Assembly (NCBI RefSeq): GCF_954871325.1
Contig: NC_088777.1
Location: forward strand, 1,178,001-1,242,000
Direction of reading: 5' to 3'
DNA: 64,000 nucleotides
DNA from: Gordionus sp. m RMFG-2023
Taxonomy: Eukaryota; Nematomorpha; Gordioida; Chordodea; Parachordodidae
The position numbers and the translations under genes were made by a program. The notes below the pieces were generated by a model that was not told the DNA's origin, did no database searches, and saw only the letters and a program-made list of their open reading frames with translations. Of this stretch, positions 12,762-25,200 are shown piece by piece (position 1 is the stretch's first letter; the number at the start of each line of letters is the position of its first letter).

Positions 12762-13010
12762 CTATCCATGTAATCGTTGTTGTGATGATATAAAAATTGT
12801 GTGTTATAATAAAAGTTAATGGTTTGGATGATTTGAAATTTACTCTTTCAACTTTAACATTTACAAGAGTTTCGTTGGTAATTTTAGCCTCTAGTTTGTA
12901 ATTCCCACCTGCTTTATAATCTAAATGTATGCTTTGACTGACGTCACCCTTTAGTGGTAGAAAGAATTCGCAATGTTGTAAATTTTGCAAACACTCCATA
13001 CCAAATTTTT
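12762..13010 (-). CDS. Ig-A exon 5: fourth extracellular domain
   Basis: An 83-codon exon, phase 1 at both ends, with acceptor AATATTCAG and donor GATAG-GTTATT. It codes [E]KFGMECLQNLQHCEF through ITTTITWI. This domain is unlike its neighbours. It opens with a cysteine pair C-x6-C (CLQNLQHC) that is kept in Ig-B (CLQNLKDC), and its G-x-Y-like GGNYKLEAKI lies mid-domain rather than near the end. It may be a separate domain type or a circularly different sandwich. LPLKGDV and QSIHLDY are shared with Ig-B. Confidence 0.75.
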
Positions 13011-13134
13011 CTGAATATTATTGAAGAAAAAAAAGTAATACGTTTTATTTTAAAATATATAATAATTTTTTTATTGATAATTTATCTTTAAATTTAGTAA
13101 CAAATTATTAATTCTTTATGAAATTATAAAAGAC

Positions 13135-13341
13135 TTTTTAATATGAGAGTTATTTCTTGAACTTCTTGATTACTCTTCACATAATAAAGTCCCCGGAATT
13201 TCGAAGGATTTATTTCCAAAGTTAGATCTTTGCCATTCCCTTCAATCTTCGGTGTATAAGTGAGATTGTTATTTATAATTGAGTGATTCGATATTTTATC
13301 AGCGAATTGCAATTTTACCATTGTTTTTTTTTTACTTGATT
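13135..13341 (-). CDS. Ig-A exon 4: third Ig-like domain (short)
   Basis: A 69-codon exon, the shortest domain. The acceptor GGGTAG is shared in position with Ig-B and gives phase 1; the donor is AAAA-GTCTTT. It codes [E]SSKKKTMVKLQF through EVQEITLILK. The end pattern is KDLTLEINPSKFRGLYYVKS, then the last strand ITLILK. The Ig-B copy has one extra residue before RGRYYVRS. The upstream tract is A-rich rather than T-rich, so the acceptor is the least certain of the set. Confidence 0.7.
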
Positions 13342-13759
13342 CTACCCTTATTTCTGATAATTTATATATATATATATAGTGTTAGTATTGTAATGCTTGT
13401 ATAATTTATATAATTATTATTGGTTTTTGTAAATTAATATGCATGATTTTATTATAATATTTTTTATTTAGTTTATAAATCGTATATAAAAGATACACTC
13501 GTACCCCTACTATAAAAATTTACCTTAAAATTACTTAAAATAAATTCGAATACATTAAAACGCATATTTAAAATAAAAATATATATATCTATTTCAAACT
13601 TTATAAAAAAATAAAAAAAAATTCAGATTTTTAATAAAAACAATTCTAAGATAATATAGTGTATATCTGAATCTTATTAGACATTTTATTAAACAAAAAT
13701 AAAAATTTAATAAAATACAAATTAATAATCAAACTAAAACAATTTATCAAAAGGTATAC

Positions 13760-15340
13760 TAACCGAGGGCATCCATCACATCAAGTTGATCCACTTGGAT
13801 CTCTTTTATTTGGTACGGTAATTAATGAGAGAATTTAAACCATTCATTCTGCACACTACCCTTTCATTTCACACCTGGTATATTGATGATGCTATCATTC
13901 GTGGCCCCACAAGACGAAATCAAACAGGTTGTAGAACATAATCAGGAAAGGGGATGCGCTATTAGTCTCATTTTCATTCACAGCAAATCGGAATTTGTAC
14001 AATTATATTCCTCTAATCCGTACCTTCATGAATTCAAAATAACCAATCAGCACGAACTAACACATTTAGGTTTCCTTGTAGGCGGAATTACTTTAATCAG
14101 TACCTTTCTTTTCTGCGTTCTATTTCTTGATATCCTCCTTAAGCCTGATGACTTTTATGACCTGCTATTCTGGCATAAATCATTTTACTATTAAAAATGT
14201 TTAACATTCCAGGCATTCATTATACTTTGGGCTCAACTCCCGTTTTTCCCATCCTTCTTAGCAATTATAAAAAGGGATAAAAGGATTATATCAAAATAAC
14301 TATAGTCAACGAAATTGCATTTACAAAACAGAGTTAATGGTTTGGGGATTAGATCTTCCACCTATCTAGATCTCACTGCCTTTATTTTCCTAATAGTCTA
14401 CCTTCCAAACCCATATGTTCACACTTCAACTAATGATTTTTCTTTAGATGACGCTAACCGTTGATAATTTTGCTGTTTCAGTAAAATGATTTATTATTAT
14501 TAAATGTTATGAATATATAATTATGTGAGTGGTCACAAGAGAGGGGTTTGCCAAATTTCTAAAGTTTGAAAGATATTCTAAAAAGGCGTTTATTGTTCCC
14601 TACATTTTCCTCCTGTTGGGTCTCAAGATAAAGATATGTTTGCCTAAGGACTGGCGAATCATGTTATTATTTATGTTTAATTGCCCATCTTAGGGAATCT
14701 ACAAGAGGAGGGTAATATCCCGATGCATACTCCTCTTCAATTTCTTAATTAATTTTTCAGGACAAGAATTTTTAGAGGTTATTTCTTTTTCAAATCTTCA
14801 ACTCCAACTCACAAACAATTAGGTTACCCATGTTTTTGGAATACGCCCTTAACTGTACACTATTTTTTGCTCACATCTTCTCCGGCTTCAAAGATCCTAC
14901 AGATAGGAAGGGGGCATTTTATAATGCCGATCATGTAAAGCTGAATCCTCAGGTAACACCTATGTAAATTTCTGCAACGAGCTAAAAATTGGTTCAAATA
15001 TCTGCCATACTTGAACCACTTAAACTTTTTAGATTAGATGGAAGACGGTCTGATGATATATAGGAACTGATTTTTTGATTGATACCTGAAAAGATTTATT
15101 GGCCTTATACAACCTAACCCTTAACTTACTTGAACAGAAGGAACATCTTAAAATTGCTAAATATTGGAAAATTTTAGAAGATGGCATTTTCGTTTCAATT
15201 ATATTTCTAACCTTAACTTCCTTCGATAAACTTGCTCTAGAAGGTTTCTTTCTAGCATATGCTGTCCATATCAGCTATCCTCAAAGTACTAAATATGCTT
15301 CAACAATAGTCTACCTTTCATAGAACTTTCTTAGTACTCT
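13760..15340 (+). mobile_element. Decayed LINE reverse transcriptase remnant in Ig-A intron 3
   Basis: The plus strand, antisense to Ig-A, holds broken coding-like frames. Around 13940-14130 the frame reads GCAISLIFIHSKSEF, SNPYLHEFKI and LGFLVGGITLIST. I align this with the L1-like RT segment of the form GCPLSPLLF..., then NP-x-I-x-G-x-K-I, then FADD-x-TL; the catalytic aspartates are lost. Around 14340 it reads GLGIRSSTYLDLTAF, resembling the GLGLRS region that follows the RT domain in L1/Tx1-type elements. Many stops and frame changes make it dead. The Ig-B intron carries a homologous remnant, so the insertion predates the duplication. The clade is uncertain. Confidence 0.5.
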
Positions 15341-15904
15341 TCCTTCCTTATTTTCTTCCACGTTTTATGGTTATTTTAGCTTTGTTTTGTAATGTTACCC
15401 TTTTATTATTATAACTACAATTTATTTAATTATATTTGCTTAAATAACATATAAGATATAAAAATATTTAACTTTCATTAAAAAAAAATTAAATAATTGA
15501 AATGTTTATGTTTATTATATATTTCTAAAAGTAAATATATTCCCCTATTCTTGTCTGTTCTAACGCCTTTAAATCATTAGTCTTAACTTCAGGAAGTTTT
15601 CGGATTCAGATGCTCTCGGCCAATGAAGAATGGGTACAGTTTTTTTTAGTTTTTCCATGGCCTACTAAACAAATCATGACGAAAATATTTAAAAGTGTGA
15701 CGTGCCTCAAAATATTTAGGCCCCGTCAATCTCTCCTTAATTTAAGGACTCTTGAGACCCCTATATATCAATTTAACGCATTTTTTTCCAAATATATATA
15801 TGTTAAAAAAATAAGTGTTATTCTTTATATGTTGGGATATTTTTGCATGTGTTTCCTTATTTAAAATATTTTACAATAATATGTAATAAATATAATTGAA
15901 TTAC

Positions 15905-16144
15905 TTGTAAACAGGATCATGTCGACTATGTATAAGAGGTCTTTGCCTTCTTTGACGTAATATTTCTTGGCAGTCACCCCACTCAAATTGGTTAGGAGTA
16001 TCAACAGATTTTCCTCCTTTTTTAAATCTAAGTTAAGCGACTTCTTGTTATTCGATGCCTCCGTGACTTCTAAATCTGTCAATTGATTGTACGAGTCTTT
16101 TCCGATACTTCCTCTAAATAAACCTATTTCTCCTTGAAAGTTAA
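15905..16144 (-). CDS. Ig-A exon 3: second Ig-like domain
   Basis: An 80-codon exon, phase 1 to phase 1, with acceptor CACATCACAG and donor ACAA-GTAATT. It codes [V]NFQGEIGLFRGSIG through DLLYIVDMILFT. The turn is GVTAKKYYVKEG, where alanine-lysine replaces the usual glycine, followed by the last strand YIVDMILF. The match to Ig-B exon 3 is the best in the locus: VNFQG, SIGKDSYN, LEVTEA, LLTNLS and LYIVDMILFT recur, around 60 percent identity by eye, with the same length and the same splice sites. Confidence 0.82.
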
Positions 16145-16374
16145 CTGTGATGTGTTTTGTTTAAATGAAGAAAACAAATAAAAAACATTTGAGCAGAAGT
16201 GGTTAGTCTAGTTCAAAGGTAGAAAACCTTGGCTACTAACTCTAGCTGGAAGCCGGAGTAGTAAATCCACATTTTGAGTCGGCTCAATATAGCGCAATAA
16301 ATTGGCGTGGGTTTAAATCAATGTTTATAAAAAATAAATATAAATATTTATTGTTAATATTATTTTCATAATAC

Positions 16375-16614
16375 TTTTTTTAATTAGACTAAAATTCTTT
16401 AGAACTGTAGCATCTTGTGTCAATCTGTAACGGCCTGGGGGTACATTAGGTATAGTTATTATACGTGCCTTGTGGCATTTATCGCACTTCACGTTTAAAA
16501 TATTATTCGTTTTTAAGTGAGTTAACTTCAGCTGTATGTTATCATCCTTGATTTTCTTAAAATTCGTCAATTCAATGGGATCATCACCAGAGTAGTAAAT
16601 TTTATCTAACTTAT
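16375..16614 (-). CDS. Ig-A exon 2: first Ig-like domain
   Basis: An 80-codon exon directly after the signal-peptide exon, phase 1 at both ends. The acceptor is TTTTGCTAG (a second in-phase acceptor 9 bases inside would drop three residues); the donor is AAAA-GTATTA. It codes [D]KLDKIYYSGDDPIEL through FSLIKK. The end pattern is ARIITIPNVPPGRYRLTQD then FSLIKK. A cysteine cluster (VKCDKCHKAR) sits mid-domain and has a counterpart in Ig-B (VKCSDQCHRT). These are not the canonical Ig cysteines. Confidence 0.78.
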
Positions 16615-16713
16615 CTAGCAAAATATATATATTAAAGATTATAACTTTTGATTTATACATTCTTAAATCAAGGACAGATTGAAACAGATCCATCGAACAC
16701 AATTTCCCATTAT

Positions 16714-16930
16714 TAGTGTTATTAAACCTCGTTTTTAGCCAATTTTTAAAAACGATTAAATATTTTATCTAGAAAAATAATGCCTTAGTCTCAAAATTTC
16801 GATAATATATGTCTAGACCTTTGTTCCTTCTATTAGCAAAATCTTCAGGCTTGGCTAATATTTTTCCAGGTGAAGTATTGAGTTAGCCGTATTTAAAAAT
16901 CGTCTCAAAACGAGCCGTTTATCAACACTA
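16714..16930. mobile_element. hAT-like MITE with 8-bp target duplication
   Basis: A 217-bp element starting TAGTGTTATTAAACCTCG and ending CGAGCCGTTTATCAACACTA. The flanks are CCCATTAT and TCCATTAT (7 of 8 match), as expected for hAT transposition. It is palindromic toward the ends, has no transposase, and lies in intron 1 of Ig-A. It defines the family found at 33470, 47577, 53972 and 61371. Confidence 0.8.
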
Positions 16931-18711
16931 TCCATTATATTGTTTAATGTTATTGTAGACTATTTAGGTATGTTGATAAGAATGGCTAGCTATATATTTT
17001 TTGTTCAACCTCTTATGAAACTAAATCTATTTTAAGTAATATTAAATTTTAGAACACATGATTTGGGGCAAAAGAAACCTGTCACTTATTTGTCATAGTA
17101 GATTTTACTCATCTTATAAAAAAAAACAATTGAGAAAATATTTAGAGTTTTGATTAAATCTCTATTTTCTGCCTTTATATATTAATTATATTGTGGAAAA
17201 GGAATTTATAGGATTCTAATAGATGTCAGCCAGATGCCATTCTATAAAATAATAATTGATGGGAAGAATATGGAAGGAGAGAGCGCAGATTTAGCATAGG
17301 TAGGAAAGAATTCCTAGAAAATTAACGGTATAGGTTGCTTAATTCTATTTTTACTTAAAGGTAAGAATTAAGGTTAAATAAATGTCAGGTTTTTTAAATA
17401 TTCTATTAAATGGTTAAATCTCTGGTGATTGTACATAGAGGAAGCCCTCAATAAATCAAAGTAAGTTGAAGTGGCAAGCTTAATTTTTTTTGATACCTCT
17501 AAATCTAATATATACATTAAGTACATATATTATAATCTAAGAATATTTGATGTCATTAGTTATATGCCATGGATTCAAAAAAATCATGATAGATTAACAT
17601 TTAAAAAATACATATAATAATATATCCAAAACCCCGACGATGTTAAATTGGCATTTCTAGAGGGGCAGATGTTACCTGATATATAACCCTCTATATATAT
17701 TTCACTGCATAGAAGATATATATATTAAATATTTGTTTTATTTTTGGAAATTTTTGCCTAGGAAATCGTGGTGATGTTGGAATTATCTTAAATGTCTTTA
17801 CATATAATATCTCATGCCAGTAGTAGGCCAATGAGGTGTTTTGCTTTAGATTTTTCTAAATTATTATCATCTGGAAAAGGCAGTAAAGGTTTAGATATAA
17901 ATAATTAGCCCTTTTTTATAAACCGTTTTCTTTAATTATATAATGTTGGTCTCATTTTAAACGTGTTATTAAAATATGAAATTTAAAAAAACATTATGGC
18001 TTAATTTTCACAGATATAAATTTAAGTAACTCGAAGTCTAAATTTAACAATATTATTCAGACTCCAAATAAGCACGAGAAACTTAAAAAATATTATACAC
18101 ACACATCTTAGATTAAAGATAGATAAAATAAATCACATGAAATCATACAAATATTTTAACATCAATACATTTTTAAAGGGGTAGAGTCGTGTGGGGGTTT
18201 GGGAAAGTGTGTAAAATATTAAATTTTTCGATTCAAAAAAAAACTGGACTTTAAATTAAAAACGTATTTATTTTCTTTATATTATAAATGGCCACTCAAA
18301 TTTATAATCTATTCAAATACTTCTACAAACTCCTTACACCAATAAAGATATATTCCTTGCCTCCCCTCTTCATACCCTTTTACAAATTCAAATCTGGCAA
18401 AAAGAAATCTAAAATAAAAGTAATCCCTTGCATTTTAATTACAATGATATATTAACCAATCCACCCTAAAACCTTCCCCCTTAATGACCTTCTTGTGGCA
18501 TATAGAAGTTCCTGAATCAATTGCCTAACCCTATCTAACATTCAATATGAGATAAAAATCTGACTAAAGGAAAATAATTTAAAATTAAACGTTTTACTTT
18601 TGGGTTTTGTTTTATTATTTCCTTTTTGACACATTCCTAAGAATACATACAGAATTTAATATAAAACATTATTTAAAATAAAAAAAATTATTATCGTAAA
18701 TAAATATTTAC

Positions 18712-18772
18712 CGCTTGTGGTTAAAGCTATCAATACAACCAATGTCAACTTTATTTTCACTGGATTCCACAT
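18712..18772 (-). CDS. Ig-A exon 1: start codon and signal peptide
   Basis: The first coding exon, 61 nt: ATG plus 20 codons plus one base (phase 1), donor AGCG-GTAAAT. The product is MWNPVKIKLTLVVLIALTTS, a short polar start and a hydrophobic core ending in small residues, typical of a cleavable signal peptide, so the protein enters the secretory pathway. The start is supported by the paralogous exon in Ig-B, which shares MWNP, the length, the phase and the sequence just upstream. With exons 2-12 the predicted product is about 914 residues of repeated cysteine-poor Ig-like domains and no recognised membrane anchor. It was too short to appear as an open frame and was found by its splice context. 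Likely roles are surface or secreted recognition or adhesion; this is inference. Confidence 0.75.
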
Positions 18773-18812
18773 TTAACGTTGGTGGTGTTTAAATAAACGT
18801 TGTATCTGTAAG
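18773..18812 (-). promoter_or_regulatory. Conserved 5' leader of Ig-A with upstream acceptor
   Basis: The approximately 34 bases before the Ig-A ATG (ATACAACGTTTATTT, then CAACGTTAA) match those before the Ig-B ATG (ATATAACATTTATTT, then CAACATTAA). In both genes the leader is preceded by a splice-acceptor-like TTACAG. The mRNA 5' end may therefore come from an upstream non-coding exon or a trans-spliced leader. Confidence 0.45.
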
Positions 18813-19935
18813 TGATGTGTGATGCACAATATTAAATAAATTCTTATATAATTTATCTAATATATATGTATATACCTTTTGTTTTTTATTATATATACAT
18901 TTTTTATATTCTTAATATAACCATTATCTAAGTTTTTTTGATTAAAGTTTTGACAAAATAAGGAACAAATTGAATTTAAAAAGAAAAAAATATTAAGACA
19001 ACACAAACTTTTTACCATGCTTTCAAGAAAAATCGTAATAGCGTGAAAGTTGAATTTGATAATGATTTACAGTTTTTAAATAAATTTTCTAACGATAAAA
19101 TTTTTTTTTAGCAAAAAATTAGATATCTAATAAATGAGGCATTGTAAATCCTTTAAAACAATCGTTGAAATATAAAACAGAATAGGTTATATGGAGGGTC
19201 TATACGTAATCTCAAATTAAATTATATATTTGTTTTATTTATATATAAAAAAAATTTACCTGTTAAATACGAAAATTATTGTAAAAAGTGAATCCCCTTT
19301 AAATAACAAAATAAATAAGATTTAGAGCTAACTAAAAAAATTAATTAATTAAAAAAATTTTGTAATATTAAAAAAATTATTTAAATATAAAATTTTTATC
19401 AACTTAATAACAAACCCTAAAATATCCATATGTTAAAATTGTAAGGGAATTTTAAATAAATTTTGGGAATCAAAAATGATTTTAAAAACGGAAACTAAAT
19501 TGTATGTAAAAATCTTAAGAATAAAATTTAATCTAAAATTTACAATAGAATTATATAAATATATTTGTTAATTTTGTATATAATGTATATATTATTTTTT
19601 TAAACTTTTATAAGAATTGAGTTTTCTTCTCTTCTTTCCTTTAATTAAAATTGTTTGAATTTTTTTTATTTTAAGGTTTTTTTTAAAAATATTAAATAAA
19701 ATTTATAAAATGAATTAGAAATAAATTTAATTTGAAAATATAAAATAAAATAATTTTTTTTTCAACACAAAAAAATAAATATACTATATAAAATATTGAA
19801 AATTATAAAAGTAAAATTTTATAAAAATAGAAATTTTTTTTTCCTATTTTTTTTTAAAAAAAAAGATGTTTTGAACAACAATATATATTATAAAAATAGT
19901 AAAAGTAGATATATTTTCATATCAAAGCTAAAGAA
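18813..19935. other. Upstream region of Ig-A
   Basis: A very AT-rich region. Parts (for example CTTCTTTCCTTTAATTAA near 19634) align with the region upstream of Ig-B near 45615, so the promoter region was duplicated with the gene. No defined promoter element can be named. Confidence 0.4.
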
Positions 19936-22650
19936 CATGATATAATAATATATTTAATAATACATTTTAATTTATTAAATAATTTATAAAGGGAGTGGTG
20001 TCATTTGCTGAAACTGAAGGTGTTATGAATATACCAATATTTACTAACCAATAGAATTGTATTTTATTTTTAAAATATATATATTTTGTATATATTATCT
20101 AAAAAACTAATTAAAATTATCTTTGAACACTCCCTCAGCGGCTTTCCCTCTTTCCAAAAAAATGAATACAAAAATGTGATTAAATTAAAAGTTAAAAATT
20201 ATGAATTCACCTTCAACCCATTCAACCACCTCCCCCCTTCTTACATTTAAAAATTTCCTGGGATTTATCCATGTACATAAAATGCGTGACTGTAAGAGTA
20301 TTATATAAATGCCTTCAGACAAAGATTTTAAAAATTTTAGTAGGAAGAAGAAGAAAAAAAATGGGGGATTAATTTATTTAATTTAAATGAAATAAGTATA
20401 ACTATTATATTCACAGATCAAATCATTGGACAATTTCTTTAAATAAATTTAATCTCGTCATGATATATTAATTATCTGAAGTAATTATCCTACTTGTCTC
20501 ACCAATTACACTTTGTGTTTTTTGGTGAAGAATTCCTTAAATTTTTCATATTATTTGGGAGAAGAAAAATAAAGTCAAATAAAGTTGCGATCCTAATGAA
20601 GCCTTCTATTTTAAAAAAACTAAGCAATTACTATGGCTATTCATCTGAGTAATTGCATTACTATTCATACATAGTTAATATATAATATAATATAATAGAA
20701 TATTTTTAAATTTGATATAAAAAAATTTTTTTTTTAGTTTTATCTGTTTCAATTTTTAAAATTATACATCCGATTTTTAATATAAAAAATTGCTTTAATC
20801 AACAAAATTAATCACGTAGATATATTTTGTATAATAATATATTAATTTTTTTTTATTACTTTAATAGGGAAGTCAAAGTTAAAAGTACATGATAATAATA
20901 ATATTATTCAATTATAAATATAATTTTTATATTAGAGAAGGGGATGGGTAGGGTAGTCAATTGTCGAAACAGTAGGGTATATAGCAATTTATTTTATATA
21001 TAGATTTATTTTAAAAAATATGATTTTTGTTAAAAATTCTGATATATTTTGTAAATATAAATTAAATTATCACCCCTCCCCTTACTCTCCGCCCCCTTTC
21101 CACAAAATAGGAATACAAGATATGATTAAAAACAGTAGTGTTCAGTGAAAATAAAAAAAGTTAGAAAAAATTCCATAATTGGCATCTAACAAAGATGGAA
21201 CATAAAAATATAAATTAATTAGTTATTTTTTTTTCACCGGAAAATAAAGCAATGCATAAAACATTAAATTAAATTTCGTAATAGGTTGAAAAAAAATTGG
21301 CATAAACCTTTGTTTGAAATTTAAAAGATCTATATTAGGCTAAGCTTAATTGCTCAGATTTTAAAAAAAATTTAAGTATTTTTTACTGAATCCCCTACAC
21401 GATGCTGGCAAATATTTTTAACTTAGTGTAAATCTTGAGTGAACAAGGAAAATTCTAAGCACTTAAGATTTAGTTACATTGAGCCCATTTCTAAAATTTT
21501 CAAAATTTTTGGATGGGGGGGGGGGATAAATTAAATGGGGTAATAACTTGCTCCAAAATCACCCATACCTAATATCAAGAGTGAGAGAAACCATTTAATT
21601 TTTTCTTCTATCATATCAGATAAAGGTTACTTATTTGAGAAAGTAACGAAAGATTTATTTAATCACTTTCGGGTTATTGATTTATATGTTATTATCCTTT
21701 TAATGTATGCATTTGCAATGTATTTATTGTTTTGTCATAATGTTCTCGTGATAATAATTCCTCGAAAAAAATATTTTTCGAGTAAAAAACTATAACTATT
21801 AAGTTTTCGCGGTTAAAGTAGCTCTATAATGGGTGTCTCGATAAAGGTATTTCACTATAATGTAACTTGATACTAAAGTGTTCGCGATTTAGGTATCGTC
21901 GAGATTCGCGATATTATTTTTGCTCTAAAAAAATTTTTTTTTTAAGATAAACGGCATTTGCGATAAAAAGCTTTTCTAAAAATGGGTTTCGCCATATTTA
22001 GGTTAAGTTGACTTAATACGATTTCGGTAAAATATTACCATTTTTTTAAAAAAAGAATGAATGATTCTTCAAACATTTACAAAAAATATTTTCCTACTAG
22101 ATCTAAATTTTTGAAAATCAGATATTCAGAAAGTTTTTAAATATTCGTTAATTTTTATCAATTTTAGACTTAAAAAATATATTATCTATCCACTGATATA
22201 TAAACATCAGACACACAACAAAGGCAAATAAATCCTGTATTTCACTTAAAGTAAATATATTTCATTTCAAGAGAATAAGAACTCAACTCACTTACACATT
22301 ATAATCTCTTTTAATAACAATATATACATATAATATAATATTAAAAATTTCATTTATTTCTTTCAATTTTGAACTTCCAATTCTTAATATATTTCTTTTT
22401 CTTTAAAACATGTAAATAAGATATAAAATTAAAAAGTGAATATATATATTTTTAAAGTGAATGTATATTTTAAAAATATCGATGGCTATAAAAAGAGCTT
22501 ATAGTAAAATAGTTCCTAAAAAAGAGATTATGTTTAAAAATTTTCTAATAATATTTATAAAATGTTTTAAACAACAAAAATTAATCACGTAGATATATTT
22601 TTGAGTAATAATATTTTAATTTTTTTTTTATATTACTTTAATAGGGAAAA
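19936..22650. repeat. 2.7-kb tandem unit, copy 1
   Basis: Copy 1 of a head-to-tail duplication. Marker sequences such as GGGAGTGGTGTCATTTGCTG (19991) and GCTCTATAATGGGTGT (21821) recur about 2.72 kb later. Each unit contains a CpG-bearing block (GTTTTCGCGGTTAAAGTAGC) and two shorter internal copies of a motif reading TTTAATAGGGAA, then TCAATTG-TGAAAC-G-AGG. No gene is seen inside. Confidence 0.8.
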
Positions 22651-25200
22651 GTTTAATAATACATTTTAATATATTAAATAATTTATATATATATATATAT
22701 TCAACATTAGGAAAGGGAGTGGAGTCAATTGCTGAAACTGAAGGTGTCATGAATATAGCAATATTTACTAACCAATAGGATTGTATTTTATTTTTTAAAA
22801 TATAATTATTATATTAAAAATACATATATATTTTGTATATATTATCTAAAAAACGAATTAAAATTATCTTTCAACACTCCCAGTAGCTTTCCCTATTTCC
22901 AAAAAAATGGATACAAAAATGTGATTAAATTAAAAGTTAAAAATGATAAACTCACCTTCAGCTCATTCAACCACCTCCCTACTTCTTACATTTAAAAATT
23001 TTCTGGGGTTTACTCTTGTACAAAATGCATGACTCTAAGAGTATTATATAAATGCCTTCAGGCAAAGATTTTAAAATTTTAGTAGGAAGAAGAAGAAAAA
23101 AATGGGGATTAATTTATTTTATTTAATTTAAATGAAATGAGTATAACTATTATATTCATTAATCTCATCATGATATATTAATTAGCTGAAGTAATTTTCA
23201 TCCTACTTGTCTCACCAATTACACTTTGTGTTTTTTTGGTGAAGAATTCTTTAAATTTGTCATATTATTTGGGAGAAGAAAAATAAAGTCAAATATAGTT
23301 GCGATCTTAATGATTTAAAAAAACTAAGCAATTACTATGGCGATTCATCAGAGTAATTGCATTACTATTCATACCTAGTTCCTATAATAATACAATATTT
23401 TTAAATTTGATATAAAAAAAAATTTTTTTTTTAGTTTTATCTGTTTCAATTTTTAAAATTTATACATCCGAATTTTAATATAAAAAAATGCTTTAATCAA
23501 CAAAATTAATCACGTAGATATATTTTGTATAATAATATATTAATTTTTTTTTATTACTTTAATAGGGAAGTCAAAGTTAAAAGTACATGATAATAATAAT
23601 ATTATTCAATTATACATATAATTTTTATATTAGGGAAGGGGAGGGGTAGGGTAGTCAATTGTTGAAACAGTAGGGTATATAGCAATTTATTTTATACATA
23701 TATATTTTTTTAAAAAATATGATTTTTGTTGAAATTCTCATGTATTTTGTAAATATTATGTAAATATAAATTAAATTATCACCCCTCACCTTACATCTTC
23801 GCTCCCTTTCCACAAAATTGGAATTACAAGATGTGATTAAAAACAATAGTGTCAGTGAAAATAAAAAAAGATATTAGAAAAAATTCCATAATTGGCATCG
23901 ACCAAAGATGGAACATAAAAATATAAATTAATTAGTTATTTTTTTTTCACCGGAAAATAAAGCAATGCATAAAACATTAAATTGAATTTCGTAATAGGTT
24001 GAAAAAAAATTGGCATAAACCTTTGTTTGAATTTTAAAAGATCTATATTAGGCTAAGCTTAATTGCTCAGATTTTAAAAAAAATTTAAGTATTTTTTACT
24101 GAATCCCCTACACGATGCTGGCAAATATTTTTAACTTAGTATAAATCTTGAGTGAACAAGGAAAATTCTAAGCACTTAAAATTTAATTACACTGAGCCCA
24201 TTTCTAAAATTTTCAAAATTGTTGGATGGGAGGGGGGGGGATAAATTAAATGGGGTAATAACTTGCTCCAAAATCACCCATACCTAATATCAAGAGTGAG
24301 AGAAACCATTTAATTTTTTCTTCTATCGTATCAGATAAAGGTTACTTATTTGAGAAAGTAACGAAAGATTTATTTAATACACTTTCGGGGTTTATGATTC
24401 ATATGTTATTATCCTTTTAATGTATGCATTTGCAATGTATTTATTGTTTTGTCGTAATGTTCTCGTGGTGATTCCTCGAAAAAAATATTTTTCGAGTTAA
24501 AAACTATAACTATAAAGTTTTCGCGGTTAAAGTAGCTCTATAATGGGTGTATCGATAAAGGTTTTTCACTATAATGTAACTTGATACTAAAGTGTTCGCG
24601 ACTTAGGTATCGTCGAAATTCGCGATATTATTTTTGCTCTAAAAAATATTTTTTTTTTAAGATAAACGGCATTTGCGATAAAAAGCTTTTCTAAAAATGG
24701 GTTTCGCCATATTTAGGTTAAGTTGACTTAATACGTTTTCCGTTTATATTACTAATTTTTTTAAAAAGAATGAATGATTCTTCAAACATTTACAAAAAAT
24801 ATTTTCCTACTAGATCTAAATTTTTGAAAATCAAATATTCAGAAAGTTTTTAAATATTCGTTAATTTTTATCAATTTTAGACTTAAAAAATATATTATCT
24901 ATCCACTGATATATAAACATCAGACACACGACATTGGCAAATAAATCCTGTATTACACTTAAAGTAAATATATTTCATTTCAAGAGAATAAGAACTAAAC
25001 TCACTTACACATTATAATCTCTTTTAATAACAATATATACATATACATATAATATAATATTAAAAATTTCATTTATTTCTTTCAATTTTGAACATCTAAT
25101 TCTTAATATTTATATAATGTTTTAATCAACAAAAATTAATCACGTAGATATATTTTTGTGTAATAATATTTTAATTTTTTGTTTTTAAATAGGGAAAGTC
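22651..25200. repeat. 2.7-kb tandem unit, copy 2
   Basis: Copy 2 of the unit at 19936-22650, with GGGAGTGGAGTCAATTGCTG at 22715 and GCTCTATAATGGGTGT at 24535. Identity to copy 1 is high by eye over long runs, implying a recent duplication or gene conversion. Small indels give slightly different lengths. Confidence 0.8.

Noticed and set aside
16200-16320. Possible SINE shared by 16.2, 42.3 and 43.5 kb
   Set aside because: The first two match because the introns are paralogous; the third match is short, and no pol III boxes are convincing.
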